A stretch of DNA of 64,000 nt from Clostridiales bacterium (GCA_019416935.1 DXWI01000004.1:62001-126000), one strand, 5' to 3'. Positions 25,979-35,348 are shown, counted from the stretch's first letter. Notes: generated from the sequence alone by a model not told the origin. Numbers and translations are program-made.

Positions 25979-26566
25979 TTAACAGCAGCACATGCGGCTG
26001 CAGCAGTTGCAGCAAAGCAGGGTGGAGCAATCGTCGCAAAGCGTGTCCCTGCCGTCCCGCCCCGCAGACGCGGCGCTCGTTCTCGAAAGCGCCGCATAGG
26101 CGTTTCGATACTCATGGTTGGACGGTTCCTCCTCGTAGGCGCGCTGCATACAGGCGCGGGCCCTTTCGTACCATCCCTGCCGCAGATAGATGATGCCGTA
26201 GAGGTAATTCCACTCCGCATTGTGCATTCGGATGCTGTCGAGAATTGCTGCGGCTGCGCCCAGATTGTTGTGGCTGATCAAGGAGCGCACGCGCGCAAAC
26301 CCGGCCGCATTGGGGCCGCGATATCCGGTGTTTCCCGGATTCCGTTCGCATCCGTAGGATGCGCCGGCGCTCTCTGCCGTTCCCTGCCGCTTTCCGATGA
26401 GCTCATAGGCGCGATTGACTTCCTTGAGCTTCTCCTCCGCCATCTCTTTGAGCGGCCCGTCGGCATATCGATCCGGGTGATACTTTTTGACCAACGCCAG
26501 ATAGGCTGCTCGGATTTCCTCTTGGGTGGCGCTCTCGCTCACGCCGAGCACTCTAAAGGGATTCAT
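25979..26566 (-). CDS. J-domain protein with cysteine-rich C-terminus
   Basis: 195 residues. An N-terminal DnaJ domain (about 2-62) includes the HPD motif in VKKYHPDRYADG needed to stimulate DnaK. A middle region with TPR-like helices follows (about 95-165; AAAILDSIRMHNAEWNYLYG). The last ~20 residues hold about eight cysteines (CDDC...CCNCC...CCC). It lacks the G/F and zinc-finger regions of true DnaJ. It overlaps the end of the DUF5685 gene by 14 nt, so the two are probably partners. AAAGGAG lies 6 nt before the start. Confidence 0.88.
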   Translation of the reverse strand: MNPFRVLGVSESATQEEIRAAYLALVKKYHPDRYADGPLKEMAEEKLKEVNRAYELIGKRQGTAESAGASYGCERNPGNTGYRGPNAAGFARVRSLISHNNLGAAAAILDSIRMHNAEWNYLYGIIYLRQGWYERARACMQRAYEEEPSNHEYRNAYAALSRTSAASAGRDGRDTLCDDCSTLLCCNCCSRMCCC

Positions 26567-27395
26567 GCGCGGCTCCTTTCAGCAGCGCGCGCGTCTGCGC
26601 GCCGCAGCCAAGGCGCAGAATGTTATTCAGCAGCGCGCCGTGTGCATGCAGTTCGATCAGATCCAGCGCCTTGCCCGCTTCATCCAGCGACATGTTGAGC
26701 AAAAATTCCGCATCGTCTCTCCCTAAGCCGGCGGTCTCAAACGCATTGTATCTTCCGGCCGCCGCGTCCCGGTCTCGATCCATCCAAGCGTCCGCCAGAT
26801 AGATCCACCGGCCCAGATTATAGAACAGCCAGCCGACCGGCGCGCGTTCTTGCTCCGAAATACCGGGATACAATAATACCATATTCCGAAGCAGACAGCC
26901 GAATGCATCGGCCGGTACATCCGTACAGGCCGGTCGTTCGCATTCAATGGCCGAAAGTCGCTCAAGATCATTTCGGATCGACGCCGCAAGCGCCGGCTCG
27001 TGTCCGGCCGCCCGGGTCAGAGCGGAGCGAAGCAGCGCCGCTTTGGCAATTGCCCGATAGCTTCTGCGCTCATCGCGCCGGTCGTCGAGCAGTTTATAAT
27101 AGGCGAGAATGACGTTTGCATTGGCCGCGTATGCAACAGCGGGATGGGCCGATACCGCCGGCTGCTTTCCGCGCTCCGGATGCGCGGGGCAAATCCGACG
27201 GCTGTACGCCGTTTCTCCATCGGTGCAGGCGGCAAGAAACAGCGCCAAAAAGGCGCAGTCATATTGCAGCGCGGCGCGCGCCGGCTGCCCGCATTCCCTT
27301 CCAATCGCACGACAGACGCCGCAATAGTAAGCGCGGTATACCGTCTGCTCCCGCACCTTTAACTCGCATTCCAGCGGACGGACAAGCCCAAACAT
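26553..27395 (-). CDS. DUF5685 family protein
   Basis: 280 residues starting MFGLVRPLECELKVREQTVYRAYYCGVC. The early Cys motif CGVCRAIGRECG and a later CPAHPE suggest metal binding. The rest is alpha-helical with LFYNLGRWIYLADAWMD and DRDAAAGRYNAF, acidic motifs reminiscent of a helical isoprenoid-synthase-like bundle (inference only). GGAG lies 5 nt upstream of the ATG at 27395. It is consistently paired with a J-domain gene in Clostridia. Function unknown. Confidence 0.82.
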   Translation of the reverse strand: MFGLVRPLECELKVREQTVYRAYYCGVCRAIGRECGQPARAALQYDCAFLALFLAACTDGETAYSRRICPAHPERGKQPAVSAHPAVAYAANANVILAYYKLLDDRRDERRSYRAIAKAALLRSALTRAAGHEPALAASIRNDLERLSAIECERPACTDVPADAFGCLLRNMVLLYPGISEQERAPVGWLFYNLGRWIYLADAWMDRDRDAAAGRYNAFETAGLGRDDAEFLLNMSLDEAGKALDLIELHAHGALLNNILRLGCGAQTRALLKGAAHESL

Positions 27396-27496
27396 GCTCT
27401 CTCCTACCATCGGCAAGCGAACCTTTCGGTTTTTGCACAACCGTTTTTATGGACATTGTACCATGGCTGCGGGCTGCGCGCCACTGTTTTCCCGAT

Positions 27497-27661
27497 TCAC
27501 GGCTCCACAATCAGCGCCACTATGCACAGGGCCGGCAGCAGAACCAGCAAAAAACTCCATATGCCGGCCGCAATGGCCCGTTTTCTGAACGCATGAATCG
27601 TATAGAGAACCGCATACACCGCTGCGATACCGAGGATCAGATAATAACCGGTCACATACAT
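27497..27661 (-). CDS. 54-aa two-helix membrane protein in the ger operon (possible D subunit)
   Basis: Short gene starting MYVTGYYLILGIAAVYAV and ending in IVALIVEP. Two hydrophobic stretches (about residues 5-22 and 33-52) flank a basic loop (HAFRKRAIAAG). The start is 8 nt after the gerC stop, with AAAGGGGGGA right before the ATG, so translation is well supported. Some Bacillus and Clostridium ger operons encode a small two-helix 'D' protein that tunes receptor function; this has the right topology and place but is shorter. Assignment is inference. Confidence 0.7.
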   Translation of the reverse strand: MYVTGYYLILGIAAVYAVLYTIHAFRKRAIAAGIWSFLLVLLPALCIVALIVEP

Positions 27662-27669
27662 TCCCCCCT

Positions 27670-28869
27670 TTACTGAAACAGCGTCCTGTTGGCATAGTCC
27701 TGCATAACGACGTCGACCTCAAACCGAGCCTCCATCCGCTCAAAATGCGCTTTCCAATCGTATGTCTCCCATTCGGAAACACTTTTGAACTGTTTCACAG
27801 CCAGCTTGCCAAAGCCAAACGCATCGCTCCCCAGCCGGCGGCAAGTCAGAAAAACATCCTGCAACCGCTGTTCCAAAAGCCGGCTTAGATGCGTCTGGAG
27901 CTCCTGATTTGTGATACGCTCTAAAACTTCCGGATGCATCAAATCCGCTTCCAGCCGGATTTTGACGCACGCCGTCGGCGGCTCTGCCAGTACAAGCTCC
28001 GTTTTCGGGGCGTTCTCCATGCGAACCGCGATCGTCGCAATGCCGGAACCGTCCGGAAGCGAAAATTGAATATCGCCCATCTCAAATTCGCCGGTTGCCA
28101 TCATCAGCAATTGCGTGTTCTGGCCGCTCAAAATGCCCACGAGCCGATCGGCCTGCATCAGTGCCGAGCCCGCAGCGCCCGTCTGGAGCAGGGTTTGCGT
28201 TGCAGTGCGGCCCCCGAGATAGGCATAGTCCGTCGAGCCGACGCTGTCCGCCGTTCCAAGCTGCCGGATATCGTCGTTCGTTCCCATGAGGGGAACGATC
28301 GCATCCGACGTCGGCTGCCGGATGCCCTGATACAGCATAAGGAAAGTGACCTGCGGCAACAGACCGGTATCCCTTGCGTAGGCCAGAAAGTGCTCCTGCA
28401 GTTTGTCGATGCTCTGTGTGCTCTCCTGACTGTTCAGTCCTTCCAAAACCTTTTTAGCCCCATCGAGCGCCACAAAGGTGTTTGCATTGTAGCGAATGCG
28501 CAGCTGCTCCATGGCGGTATTCATGATCGCGCTCAGCCGCCCCGATTCCTCAAGCAGCTTTTGATCAAAGATGAGCAGCGACGTGCGTACAAAGCTCAAC
28601 TGATAGGGAGCGCTTCCGCTCACGGTTTCTATGGCCTGAAAGAGATTTTCCGCTTCGGCGGAAAAAAGCGTGAATCCATCTGTTCGGGGTTCGCTGGATT
28701 CCGTACTGAGTTTCTGTACTGCAAAGGTAATCCGATATGCAAAGGTTTCGCCGGGATCAAAGCCGATGGCAAGTACATACCCGCTCTCGTCCACGGTGTT
28801 CGCCTTCAGGCACCCGCCGGCCGCCAAGGGCAAGAGAATCGCTAGTATCAGGAGCAGTACGCGCTTCAT
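27670..28869 (-). CDS. Ger(x)C family germinant receptor lipoprotein (C subunit)
   Basis: 399 residues. Signal peptide with lipobox LAAGGC (about residue 20), then the family opening LKANTVDESGYVLAIGFD, a SSEPRTDGFTLFSAEAENLFQAI segment, and C-terminal GerC-type domain with RLGSDAFGFGKLA. Lipid-anchored to the outer face of the spore inner membrane as part of a GerA-type receptor. ATG overlaps the B-subunit stop by 4 nt. Confidence 0.94.
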   Translation of the reverse strand: MKRVLLLILAILLPLAAGGCLKANTVDESGYVLAIGFDPGETFAYRITFAVQKLSTESSEPRTDGFTLFSAEAENLFQAIETVSGSAPYQLSFVRTSLLIFDQKLLEESGRLSAIMNTAMEQLRIRYNANTFVALDGAKKVLEGLNSQESTQSIDKLQEHFLAYARDTGLLPQVTFLMLYQGIRQPTSDAIVPLMGTNDDIRQLGTADSVGSTDYAYLGGRTATQTLLQTGAAGSALMQADRLVGILSGQNTQLLMMATGEFEMGDIQFSLPDGSGIATIAVRMENAPKTELVLAEPPTACVKIRLEADLMHPEVLERITNQELQTHLSRLLEQRLQDVFLTCRRLGSDAFGFGKLAVKQFKSVSEWETYDWKAHFERMEARFEVDVVMQDYANRTLFQ

Positions 28870-29960
28870 GCCGATAAACGCTCCTTTCTAAAAAATGCTG
28901 CAGCGGCGGCGAGCAGCGGCGGCGCCAGCGCCAGAAGATACAGATTGTCGACGATCAGCGTGGCCGCCGTATTCGTCCAATTCGTGTTTTTGCTGACGAG
29001 CAGCGCCAGCGAAGCCGCCACTGCGGAAAAGGAGAGCGCCGGCGGACGCACATCGCCAATGCCCGTCGTTCTGCAAAGCAGAAGCGCGGCGGCATACAGA
29101 TATCCGGCAACGGAGAGAATTCCCATAGCGATCCATGAAAACAGCACCAGTTTGTCCAGGCGCATATTGACGCCCGAACGCTGCGACATCAGCAAGCGGT
29201 ACAGCGGGGATATAATTTCCCGCAGGTCCAGATAGCTGAACGTCAGACTGATGCAAAGCTGCAGCAGTATCACCAGAAGCCCGCCGCCCAAAATAACGAT
29301 ATATCCGTATTTTTCCGCGTTCCTGATCCCCTGTACGCCATCGGCATAGATGAGCAGCGCCAACACGGCCGGCATGCCCTGTGCAGCCATGCGTACAGCG
29401 CTCTGCACGATGGACACCGGGTTTTCCATCGGAAGCGGGAACAGGTGATAGGTCTCAAAAGCCGAAATGGGGATGAGCATCGGCAAGACAAACGCAATGG
29501 CGAACAGCCAGAACAGCATGCGCGCCGTCCTTCCGAGCGTTTCCAGCCCCATGCAGGCAAGCAGCAGCATAGGCGGCAAAAAATACAGACAGATGGTTGA
29601 AACCAGACTGTCCGAAAATACGAACCGTTTGAGCAGCAGTTGAAACTGAATCAGCGGTATCGCGGCGGAGAGGACAAGGAATGCAACCACGGCCAGCGCA
29701 GCGATTCGGCCGAACAGACCGCCAAGCGCATCGGTCAAAAACGCGCCCAGATGCTCCGCGCCCCGTCGCTTCATGGAGCGCACGATCACAAAAAACAGGA
29801 GCAACAGCAGCAGAAATGCGAGCGGGGCAGCAAAATAATTCGCATTTCCATACCGGTATCCTTCTGCTGCGTTTGGATAAAAAACCGCGCTGCTAACCAG
29901 GCCCATGGCCGCGAGGCTTGCGGCCTCCTGCCGGCCGATCCTGCCCTCGTTCAATTTCAT
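28866..29960 (-). CDS. GerAB/ArcD/ProY family germinant receptor permease (B subunit)
   Basis: 364 residues, about ten transmembrane helices. N-terminus MKLNEGRIGRQEAASLAAMGL matches spore endospore-germination permeases of the APC superfamily. In GerA receptors this subunit contains the germinant-binding pocket. Overlaps the A-subunit stop by 4 nt and the C-subunit start by 4 nt. Confidence 0.93.
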   Translation of the reverse strand: MKLNEGRIGRQEAASLAAMGLVSSAVFYPNAAEGYRYGNANYFAAPLAFLLLLLLFFVIVRSMKRRGAEHLGAFLTDALGGLFGRIAALAVVAFLVLSAAIPLIQFQLLLKRFVFSDSLVSTICLYFLPPMLLLACMGLETLGRTARMLFWLFAIAFVLPMLIPISAFETYHLFPLPMENPVSIVQSAVRMAAQGMPAVLALLIYADGVQGIRNAEKYGYIVILGGGLLVILLQLCISLTFSYLDLREIISPLYRLLMSQRSGVNMRLDKLVLFSWIAMGILSVAGYLYAAALLLCRTTGIGDVRPPALSFSAVAASLALLVSKNTNWTNTAATLIVDNLYLLALAPPLLAAAAAFFRKERLSA

Positions 29961-31558
29961 GCGCGCTGCCTCCTTGAATTGGTAAAATCGCTCGGATCAG
30001 CCGTATTTCTCTCCCGGACGCGGATGATCTGCGGCTCCTTTGCATATGTTTTCGGCGCGACCGGCGCAAGGAACGGCACGCCGTAGGACTTGAGGGAGGC
30101 AAGCCATGCAATGGTCAGCAGCATCATGAGTACCAGCCCAAACAGTCCTCCGACCCATGCAGAGAGTACCAGAATGATCCGAAAGTACGACACTGCGATC
30201 TGCGTTCGATAATCCGGTATCGTAAAATTGCCCAGTCCGGAAAGCGCAACGATAATCAGCACAAATGTGCTGACAATATTGGCCGATACCGCAGCCTGTC
30301 CGAGAATCAGGCCGCCAATGATGCCGACGCTCTGCCCCATGGCCCCCGGCGCACCCACACTTGCCTCCCGCACCAGTTGAAACACCAGCTGCAGGAAGAT
30401 TATCTCAAGCGCAAGCGGCAGAAACACCATGCTGCGCGACGAGGCGATCGTCGCGAGCACCTCTCCGCTGAGCATGCCCTGATGGTGCAACGCGATCGCC
30501 ACAAAATACGCGGGCAATATCGTGGATAAAAAGGCGCCGAAATAGCGGACAATTCGAATGATCGAGGAGGACAGCGGACGAAGATATGCGTCCTCCGCCG
30601 ACGTCATGAGCGTAAACAGTGTGATGGGCATCACGCGCACCTGCGGGCTTCCCTCGCAGAGGAGGACAACATGCCCCTCCATCACGGCGGAGGCGGCCCG
30701 ATCCGGCCGCTCGGTAATCAGCGACTGGGGCAGCGGCGAATAGGGGTGCGTTTCGGTCAGTTGTTCCAGCGTTGTAATCGAAAGAATTTTCAGCGTATCC
30801 ACGCGGGCCAGATGGCGCTTTACCTCGTTGACGAGACCCGGATTCGCCGTGCCCTCCCGATAGGCGATGGCCACCCGCACATTGTTCTTGCCGCCGGACG
30901 GCCGGAATTCGCAAACAAAATCCTCCGTCTTGACGATCTTGCGGATCAGGCTGATATTCGTTCGGATATTCTCGGTAAATGCCTCATGCGGCCCCAGAAT
31001 GACCGTCTCGTTCAGCGGTTCGGAAACGCTGCGGCTTGGAAAGCCGCGCGTATCCATCAGAACCGCATGGTCGTCGCCGTCGAGCAAAACCGCCGTCCTG
31101 CCCTCGCTGACCGCAGTCTTTACATCGTTCCAGTCCTGCGTCAGGTTCGCATCCTGCATCGCGAGCACATGCTCAATGGCATACTGTGCAAGCGGCGGCT
31201 TCGCATCCTGCATGGCCTCCGTTTGCATCGAAGGCTTCAGAATGAAATCGTTGATCTGATCCGGGTTCGCCATGCCGTCCATAAACACGGCGGCCGCAGG
31301 AATCCGACCGCCCATCATGAACGAACGCACGATGAGATCCTCGTTGATATCGCTCCGATATTCCTTGCGCAGCCGGTCGATATTCTCCTTCAGCCGATCG
31401 CCTACGCGCAGATCCGGCTGCTCCTGCGGGTGCGTATGGCCGCGCCAGCCGCCCATAAAGGACGGTTCTCCAGCTTCGGTCTCCAACAGCTCGTATTCTG
31501 CCGACGGCTCATCAAATTGAAACAGGCGGCGCAAAAAATCAGAATTCTTTGTTTTCAT
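29957..31558 (-). CDS. GerA family spore germination receptor, A subunit
   Basis: 533 residues. Soluble N-terminal region (about 1-300) with VGDRLKENIDRLRKEY, LLDGDDHAVLMDTRGFPSRSVSEP and the signature EPLNETVILGPHEAFTENIRTNISLIRK in parts. The membrane domain (about 300-480) includes LPLALEIIFLQLVFQLVREASVGAPG. Ends VRERNTADPSDFTNSRRQR. Recent work shows GerA A/B complexes form a ligand-gated ion channel. The start at 31558 lacks a clear Shine-Dalgarno; it is chosen because protein similarity begins there and a plausible forespore promoter lies just upstream. Confidence 0.93.
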   Translation of the reverse strand: MKTKNSDFLRRLFQFDEPSAEYELLETEAGEPSFMGGWRGHTHPQEQPDLRVGDRLKENIDRLRKEYRSDINEDLIVRSFMMGGRIPAAAVFMDGMANPDQINDFILKPSMQTEAMQDAKPPLAQYAIEHVLAMQDANLTQDWNDVKTAVSEGRTAVLLDGDDHAVLMDTRGFPSRSVSEPLNETVILGPHEAFTENIRTNISLIRKIVKTEDFVCEFRPSGGKNNVRVAIAYREGTANPGLVNEVKRHLARVDTLKILSITTLEQLTETHPYSPLPQSLITERPDRAASAVMEGHVVLLCEGSPQVRVMPITLFTLMTSAEDAYLRPLSSSIIRIVRYFGAFLSTILPAYFVAIALHHQGMLSGEVLATIASSRSMVFLPLALEIIFLQLVFQLVREASVGAPGAMGQSVGIIGGLILGQAAVSANIVSTFVLIIVALSGLGNFTIPDYRTQIAVSYFRIILVLSAWVGGLFGLVLMMLLTIAWLASLKSYGVPFLAPVAPKTYAKEPQIIRVRERNTADPSDFTNSRRQRA

Positions 31559-31587
31559 ACCATAAAGCTTTTGCACCGGCTGGCAAA

Positions 31588-31616
31588 AGTATGTAGAAAC
31601 AAAATGCGAATATCGT
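31588..31616 (-). promoter_or_regulatory. Possible forespore (sigma-G/F) promoter of the ger operon
   Basis: ACGATA at 31616-31611 and CATACT at 31593-31588, 17 bp apart, about 30 nt before the ATG. The -10 matches the Bacillus sigma-G CATACTA pattern well, the -35 only partly. Ger operons are normally forespore-expressed, and sigG is in this window. Confidence 0.35.
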
Positions 31617-31694
31617 TGTTTCGTGCCGGCATTGAAAGCATGCCTACCGCATGCAGAAGCCGGCTGTGCAGCAGACGCTGCCGCCCAAAAATGG

Positions 31695-31724
31695 AACCAC
31701 GGCATTTCAGCAAATGCCGTGGTT
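31695..31724 (-). terminator. Terminator of ppdK
   Basis: 13-bp perfect stem (AACCACGGCATTT / AAATGCCGTGGTT) with a 4-nt loop; on the minus strand it is followed by CCATTTTTGG. Confidence 0.75.
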
Positions 31725-31867
31725 TGCGTCCGTTCAATGGAACGAGGCCTGAAGTGGGAAGCGAATGTGCCAACACCCTTTTGAGGCATTGTCCCGATAC
31801 AATCCCTGCACGAAAAGGCCGCTTTATCGGCAGCGCCGAAGCGCTGCGGCAACCGGGTTCATCCGCG

Positions 31868-34495
31868 TCAGCCGACGGTGATCTTCGCCTGTGCGGCAGC
31901 CAAGCGCGCGATCGGCACACGGAACGGCGAACAGGACACATAGTTGAGTCCGATCTTCTGGCAGAACTCGATCGAAGAGGGATCGCCGCCATGCTCGCCG
32001 CAGATGCCCATCTTGATATCCGGTCTGGTCGATCTGCCCAGCTGCGCCGCCATCTTCATCAGGCGGCCGACGCCTTCCTGATCCACTCGGGAGAACGGGT
32101 CAAACTCGAAGATCTTCTTTTTGTAATAATCCTCGAGGAACTTGCCGGCGTCATCACGCGAGAAACCGAACGTCATCTGCGAGAGATCGTTCGTACCAAA
32201 GGAAAAGAACTCTGCATACTTGGCGATATGATCCGCGATCAGCGCCGCACGCGGCACCTCGATCATTGTGCCGACCCGGTACGGCAGATCCATGTCGCGC
32301 TCCTGCATCACCTGTTGCGCCGTTTTGTCGACGATCATCTTGATATACTTCAGCTCCTTGGGATCGCCCACGAGCGGAATCATGATCTCCGGCGTAACGG
32401 CAATCCCCTCTTCCTTTCGCGTTTCAATCGCCGCCTCAATAACCGCACGCGTCTGCATCTCGGCAATCTCCGGATAGGTAACCGCCAGCCGGCAGCCGCG
32501 GTGGCCCAGCATCGGGTTGAATTCATGGAGATTCACGACCGTGAGCTTGAGCTCTTCAAAGGCCAGCCCCATTTCCTTGGCCAGCGCACGGATATCCGAA
32601 TCCTCGGTGGGCAGGAACTCGTGCAGCGGTGGGTCCAGGAAACGGATCGTCACCGGACGGCCGCCCATCGCTTTATAGATGCCCTTGAAGTCGCTGCGCT
32701 GCATGGGCAGGAGTTTGGCCAGCGCTCTGCGGCGGGTTGTTTCATCCTTCGCAACGATCATCTCGCGCACGGCCGGAATGCGGTTTTCATCAAAGAACAT
32801 GTGCTCCGTGCGGCAAAGGCCGATACCCTCCGCACCGAATTTCACCGCGACCTCGGCATCGTGCGGGTTGTCCGCATTCGTGCGCACCTTCATCGTACGT
32901 ACCGCGTCCGCCCACGCCATGATGGTTGCGAAGTTGCCGGACACCTGCGCCTCGATCGTCGGGAGCGCCGTTCCGTAAACATTTCCGGTAGAGCCGTCCA
33001 GAGAGATCCAGTCCCCCTCCTGGAACTGGTGGCCCGTTGTCGTGCTGAACGTGCGGTTCTTCTCCACGATGATCACATCGGAGCAGCCCGCCACGCAGCA
33101 GGTGCCCATGCCGCGCGCAACGACCGCCGCGTGCGACGTCATACCGCCACGCGCCGTGAGCACGCCCTCGGCCGCATACATGCCCTCGATATCCTCCGGA
33201 GAGGTTTCAAGGCGCACGAGAATGACCTTTTCTCCCCGTTTTTTCGCCTCTATAGCGTCGGCGGCGTTGAAGTAGATCCGCCCGCAGGCAGCGCCGGGCG
33301 AGGCGGGCAGGCCGGTTGCAATGGCCTCCGCCTTTTTAAGCGCTTCCGGCTCGAACTTCGGGTGCAGCAGCGAGTCCAGCGAGCGCGGGTCAATCTTCAT
33401 CAGCGCTTCCTCGCGCGTAATCATGCCCTCGTTGACCAAATCGACCGCAATCTGCAGCGCTGCGGCCGCGGTACGCTTGCCGTTGCGCGTTTGCAGCATG
33501 AACAGGCGGCCGTGCTCAATGGTGAACTCCATATCCTGCATGTCGCGATAATGCGACTCCAGCTTGTTGGCGATGGCCACAAACTGCTCGTACACCTCCG
33601 GCTGGCTGTCCTTGAGCGCTTCGATCGGCGACGGCGTGCGGATGCCCGCAACAACGTCCTCGCCCTGCGCGTTCATCAGGAACTCGCCGTAGAGCCGCGC
33701 TTCACCGGTGGAGGGATTGCGCGTAAAGGCTACGCCCGTGCCGCAATCATCGCCCATATTGCCGAACACCATGGACTGCACGTTGACGGCCGTTCCCCAA
33801 TCGGACGGAATGTCGTTCTTGCGCCGGTATACGATGGCGCGCGGATTGTCCCAGCTGCGGAACACCGCCTTGATCGCCTCCAGCAGCTGTACCTTCGGGT
33901 CCTGCGGGAAAGGCATGTTCTTTTCGACCTCGTAAAGGATCTTGTAGCGGCGGACGATCTCCTTGAGATTTTCCGCGCTCAGCTCCGTATCCATCTTAAG
34001 ACCGTTTTGCCGCTTCACATCGTCAAAGATCTCGTCAAACTTGCTTTTATCCACCTCCATCACCACATCGGAAAACATCTGAATGAACCGGCGATAGCTG
34101 TCAAAGGCAAAGCGCTCGTTGTTGGTGAGCTTCGCAAGGCCGGCCACGGTTGCATCGTTCAAACCGAGGTTCAGGATGGTATCCATCATGCCCGGCATGG
34201 ATGCGCGCGCGCCGGAGCGAACGGACACCAGAAACGGGTTTTCCGGATCGCCGAAGCGCTTGCCGGCATCCGCCTCCGTCTTTGCAAGCGCATCAAAGAT
34301 TTGCGTCAGAATCTCCTCCTCGATGACTCTGCCGCAGGCATAGTAACGGTTGCAGGCCTCCGTCGACACGGTGAAGCCGAAGGGTACCGGCAGTCCCAGC
34401 GAGGTCATCTCTGCAAGATTCGCGCCCTTGCCCCCCAGCAGATTGCGCATGGATGCATTTCCCTCACTGAACAGGTACACATACTTGTGTTCCAA
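31868..34495 (-). CDS. ppdK: Pyruvate, phosphate dikinase
   Basis: 875 residues, interconverting pyruvate + ATP + Pi and PEP + AMP + PPi. The N-terminal nucleotide domain opens with LLGGKGANLAEMTSLGLPVPFGF. The swivelling domain holds the phospho-histidine in GGMTSHAAVVARGMG (about residue 453). The PEP/pyruvate barrel has MIEVPRAALIAD, SFGTNDLSQMTFG and the catalytic Cys in GICGEHGGDP. Length matches bacterial PPDK (about 874). TTG start with GGAGG 7 nt upstream. It has its own promoter and terminator, so it is monocistronic. Confidence 0.97.
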   Translation of the reverse strand: MEHKYVYLFSEGNASMRNLLGGKGANLAEMTSLGLPVPFGFTVSTEACNRYYACGRVIEEEILTQIFDALAKTEADAGKRFGDPENPFLVSVRSGARASMPGMMDTILNLGLNDATVAGLAKLTNNERFAFDSYRRFIQMFSDVVMEVDKSKFDEIFDDVKRQNGLKMDTELSAENLKEIVRRYKILYEVEKNMPFPQDPKVQLLEAIKAVFRSWDNPRAIVYRRKNDIPSDWGTAVNVQSMVFGNMGDDCGTGVAFTRNPSTGEARLYGEFLMNAQGEDVVAGIRTPSPIEALKDSQPEVYEQFVAIANKLESHYRDMQDMEFTIEHGRLFMLQTRNGKRTAAAALQIAVDLVNEGMITREEALMKIDPRSLDSLLHPKFEPEALKKAEAIATGLPASPGAACGRIYFNAADAIEAKKRGEKVILVRLETSPEDIEGMYAAEGVLTARGGMTSHAAVVARGMGTCCVAGCSDVIIVEKNRTFSTTTGHQFQEGDWISLDGSTGNVYGTALPTIEAQVSGNFATIMAWADAVRTMKVRTNADNPHDAEVAVKFGAEGIGLCRTEHMFFDENRIPAVREMIVAKDETTRRRALAKLLPMQRSDFKGIYKAMGGRPVTIRFLDPPLHEFLPTEDSDIRALAKEMGLAFEELKLTVVNLHEFNPMLGHRGCRLAVTYPEIAEMQTRAVIEAAIETRKEEGIAVTPEIMIPLVGDPKELKYIKMIVDKTAQQVMQERDMDLPYRVGTMIEVPRAALIADHIAKYAEFFSFGTNDLSQMTFGFSRDDAGKFLEDYYKKKIFEFDPFSRVDQEGVGRLMKMAAQLGRSTRPDIKMGICGEHGGDPSSIEFCQKIGLNYVSCSPFRVPIARLAAAQAKITVG

Positions 34496-34533
34496 CTGAA
34501 TTCCTCCCTTATCTTCTTTTATCTATCGAACGT

Positions 34534-34562
34534 AGTATAGGCGGCCTGTCCCAAAAATGCAA
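34534..34562 (-). promoter_or_regulatory. Sigma-A promoter of ppdK
   Basis: TTGCAT at 34562-34557, 17-bp spacer, TATACT at 34539-34534, minus strand, about 40 nt before the TTG start. Confidence 0.75.
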
Positions 34563-34601
34563 CAGTTCATGCAGTAATTGAACCATTTTTCTAAAGATAA
34601 C

Positions 34602-35339
34602 TCAAAATTGCTTCAAAAACGCAAGGATTCTTGCACCATAGTCGAGAGACGTCCCGACCTGTTCCGTCAGAAATGTTGTGATTTCGGCACGCAGCGCAGG
34701 CGTCAGGCGGACGCGCGACAGCGCACCGTCCTCCAGCAGCAGCATGCGGCGCATGGCCTCCAGAGAGGTTTTCTGCACCTCCCGCGCACCATTGCCGCAG
34801 GCAGCGCAAACCGCGCCGCCTGCAAGCGCCGAAGCATAGACGTGCGCGTCCGCGCGCAAGTCCCGTCCGCACCGCGCACAGGTGGTAATCGACGGGCAAT
34901 AGCCGATCACCTGCAAATAGCGAATCAAGTAGCAAAGGAAGAGATCGAGCGGTTCCATCTCCGCATAGGCCAGAAAGGACAGAGAATGATAGAGCAGCGA
35001 GAACAGCGGCTTGTTCGGCTCCCGTTCCTGCACCGCCTCGTGCGCAAGCTGCAGCATGGCCGAACCGATGGCAAAGCGGTCGATGTCCTCCCGGATCGGA
35101 AAAAAGGTCTCCTGAATCGCGCACTGGTTGACCGTGCACTTCTCCTTGCCCTGATACAGTTCAAATTCACCGAATACGAACGGCTGTGCGACCGGGAGCA
35201 GGGGGCTTGTCGGTCTGCGGCATCCGCGCGCTTTCGCGTCAATACGCCCCTGCTCAATGGTAAAAATGCTGATAATCCTGTCGTTTTCGCTGTAATTCAC
35301 ATACCGCGTGACAATTCCCGTCGCACAGACCAGCGCCAT
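34602..35339 (-). CDS. recO: DNA repair protein RecO
   Basis: 245 residues. N-terminal OB fold (about 1-80; GIVTRYVNYSENDRIISIFT, KARGCRRPTSPLLP), helical core, and a zinc site CARCGRDL...CAACGNG (about 158-190). It loads RecA onto SSB-coated DNA with RecR. AGGA precedes the ATG. Last gene of the yqfC-to-recO cluster; no terminator follows before the ppdK promoter. Confidence 0.94.
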   Translation of the reverse strand: MALVCATGIVTRYVNYSENDRIISIFTIEQGRIDAKARGCRRPTSPLLPVAQPFVFGEFELYQGKEKCTVNQCAIQETFFPIREDIDRFAIGSAMLQLAHEAVQEREPNKPLFSLLYHSLSFLAYAEMEPLDLFLCYLIRYLQVIGYCPSITTCARCGRDLRADAHVYASALAGGAVCAACGNGAREVQKTSLEAMRRMLLLEDGALSRVRLTPALRAEITTFLTEQVGTSLDYGARILAFLKQF

Positions 35340-35348
35340 ATCGCATTC

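Larger units (their letters stand above)
31559..31867. other. Intergenic region between ppdK and the ger operon
   Basis: Contains the ppdK terminator (31695-31724) and a possible sigma-G/F promoter for gerA (31588-31616). No gene seen. Confidence 0.6.

Noticed and set aside
30671..34540. 1289-codon open frame on the plus strand opposite ppdK and gerA
   Set aside because: It is the antisense of two well-supported genes, rich in Arg/His/Leu as expected of GC-rich reverse frames, with no recognisable domain or ribosome site.
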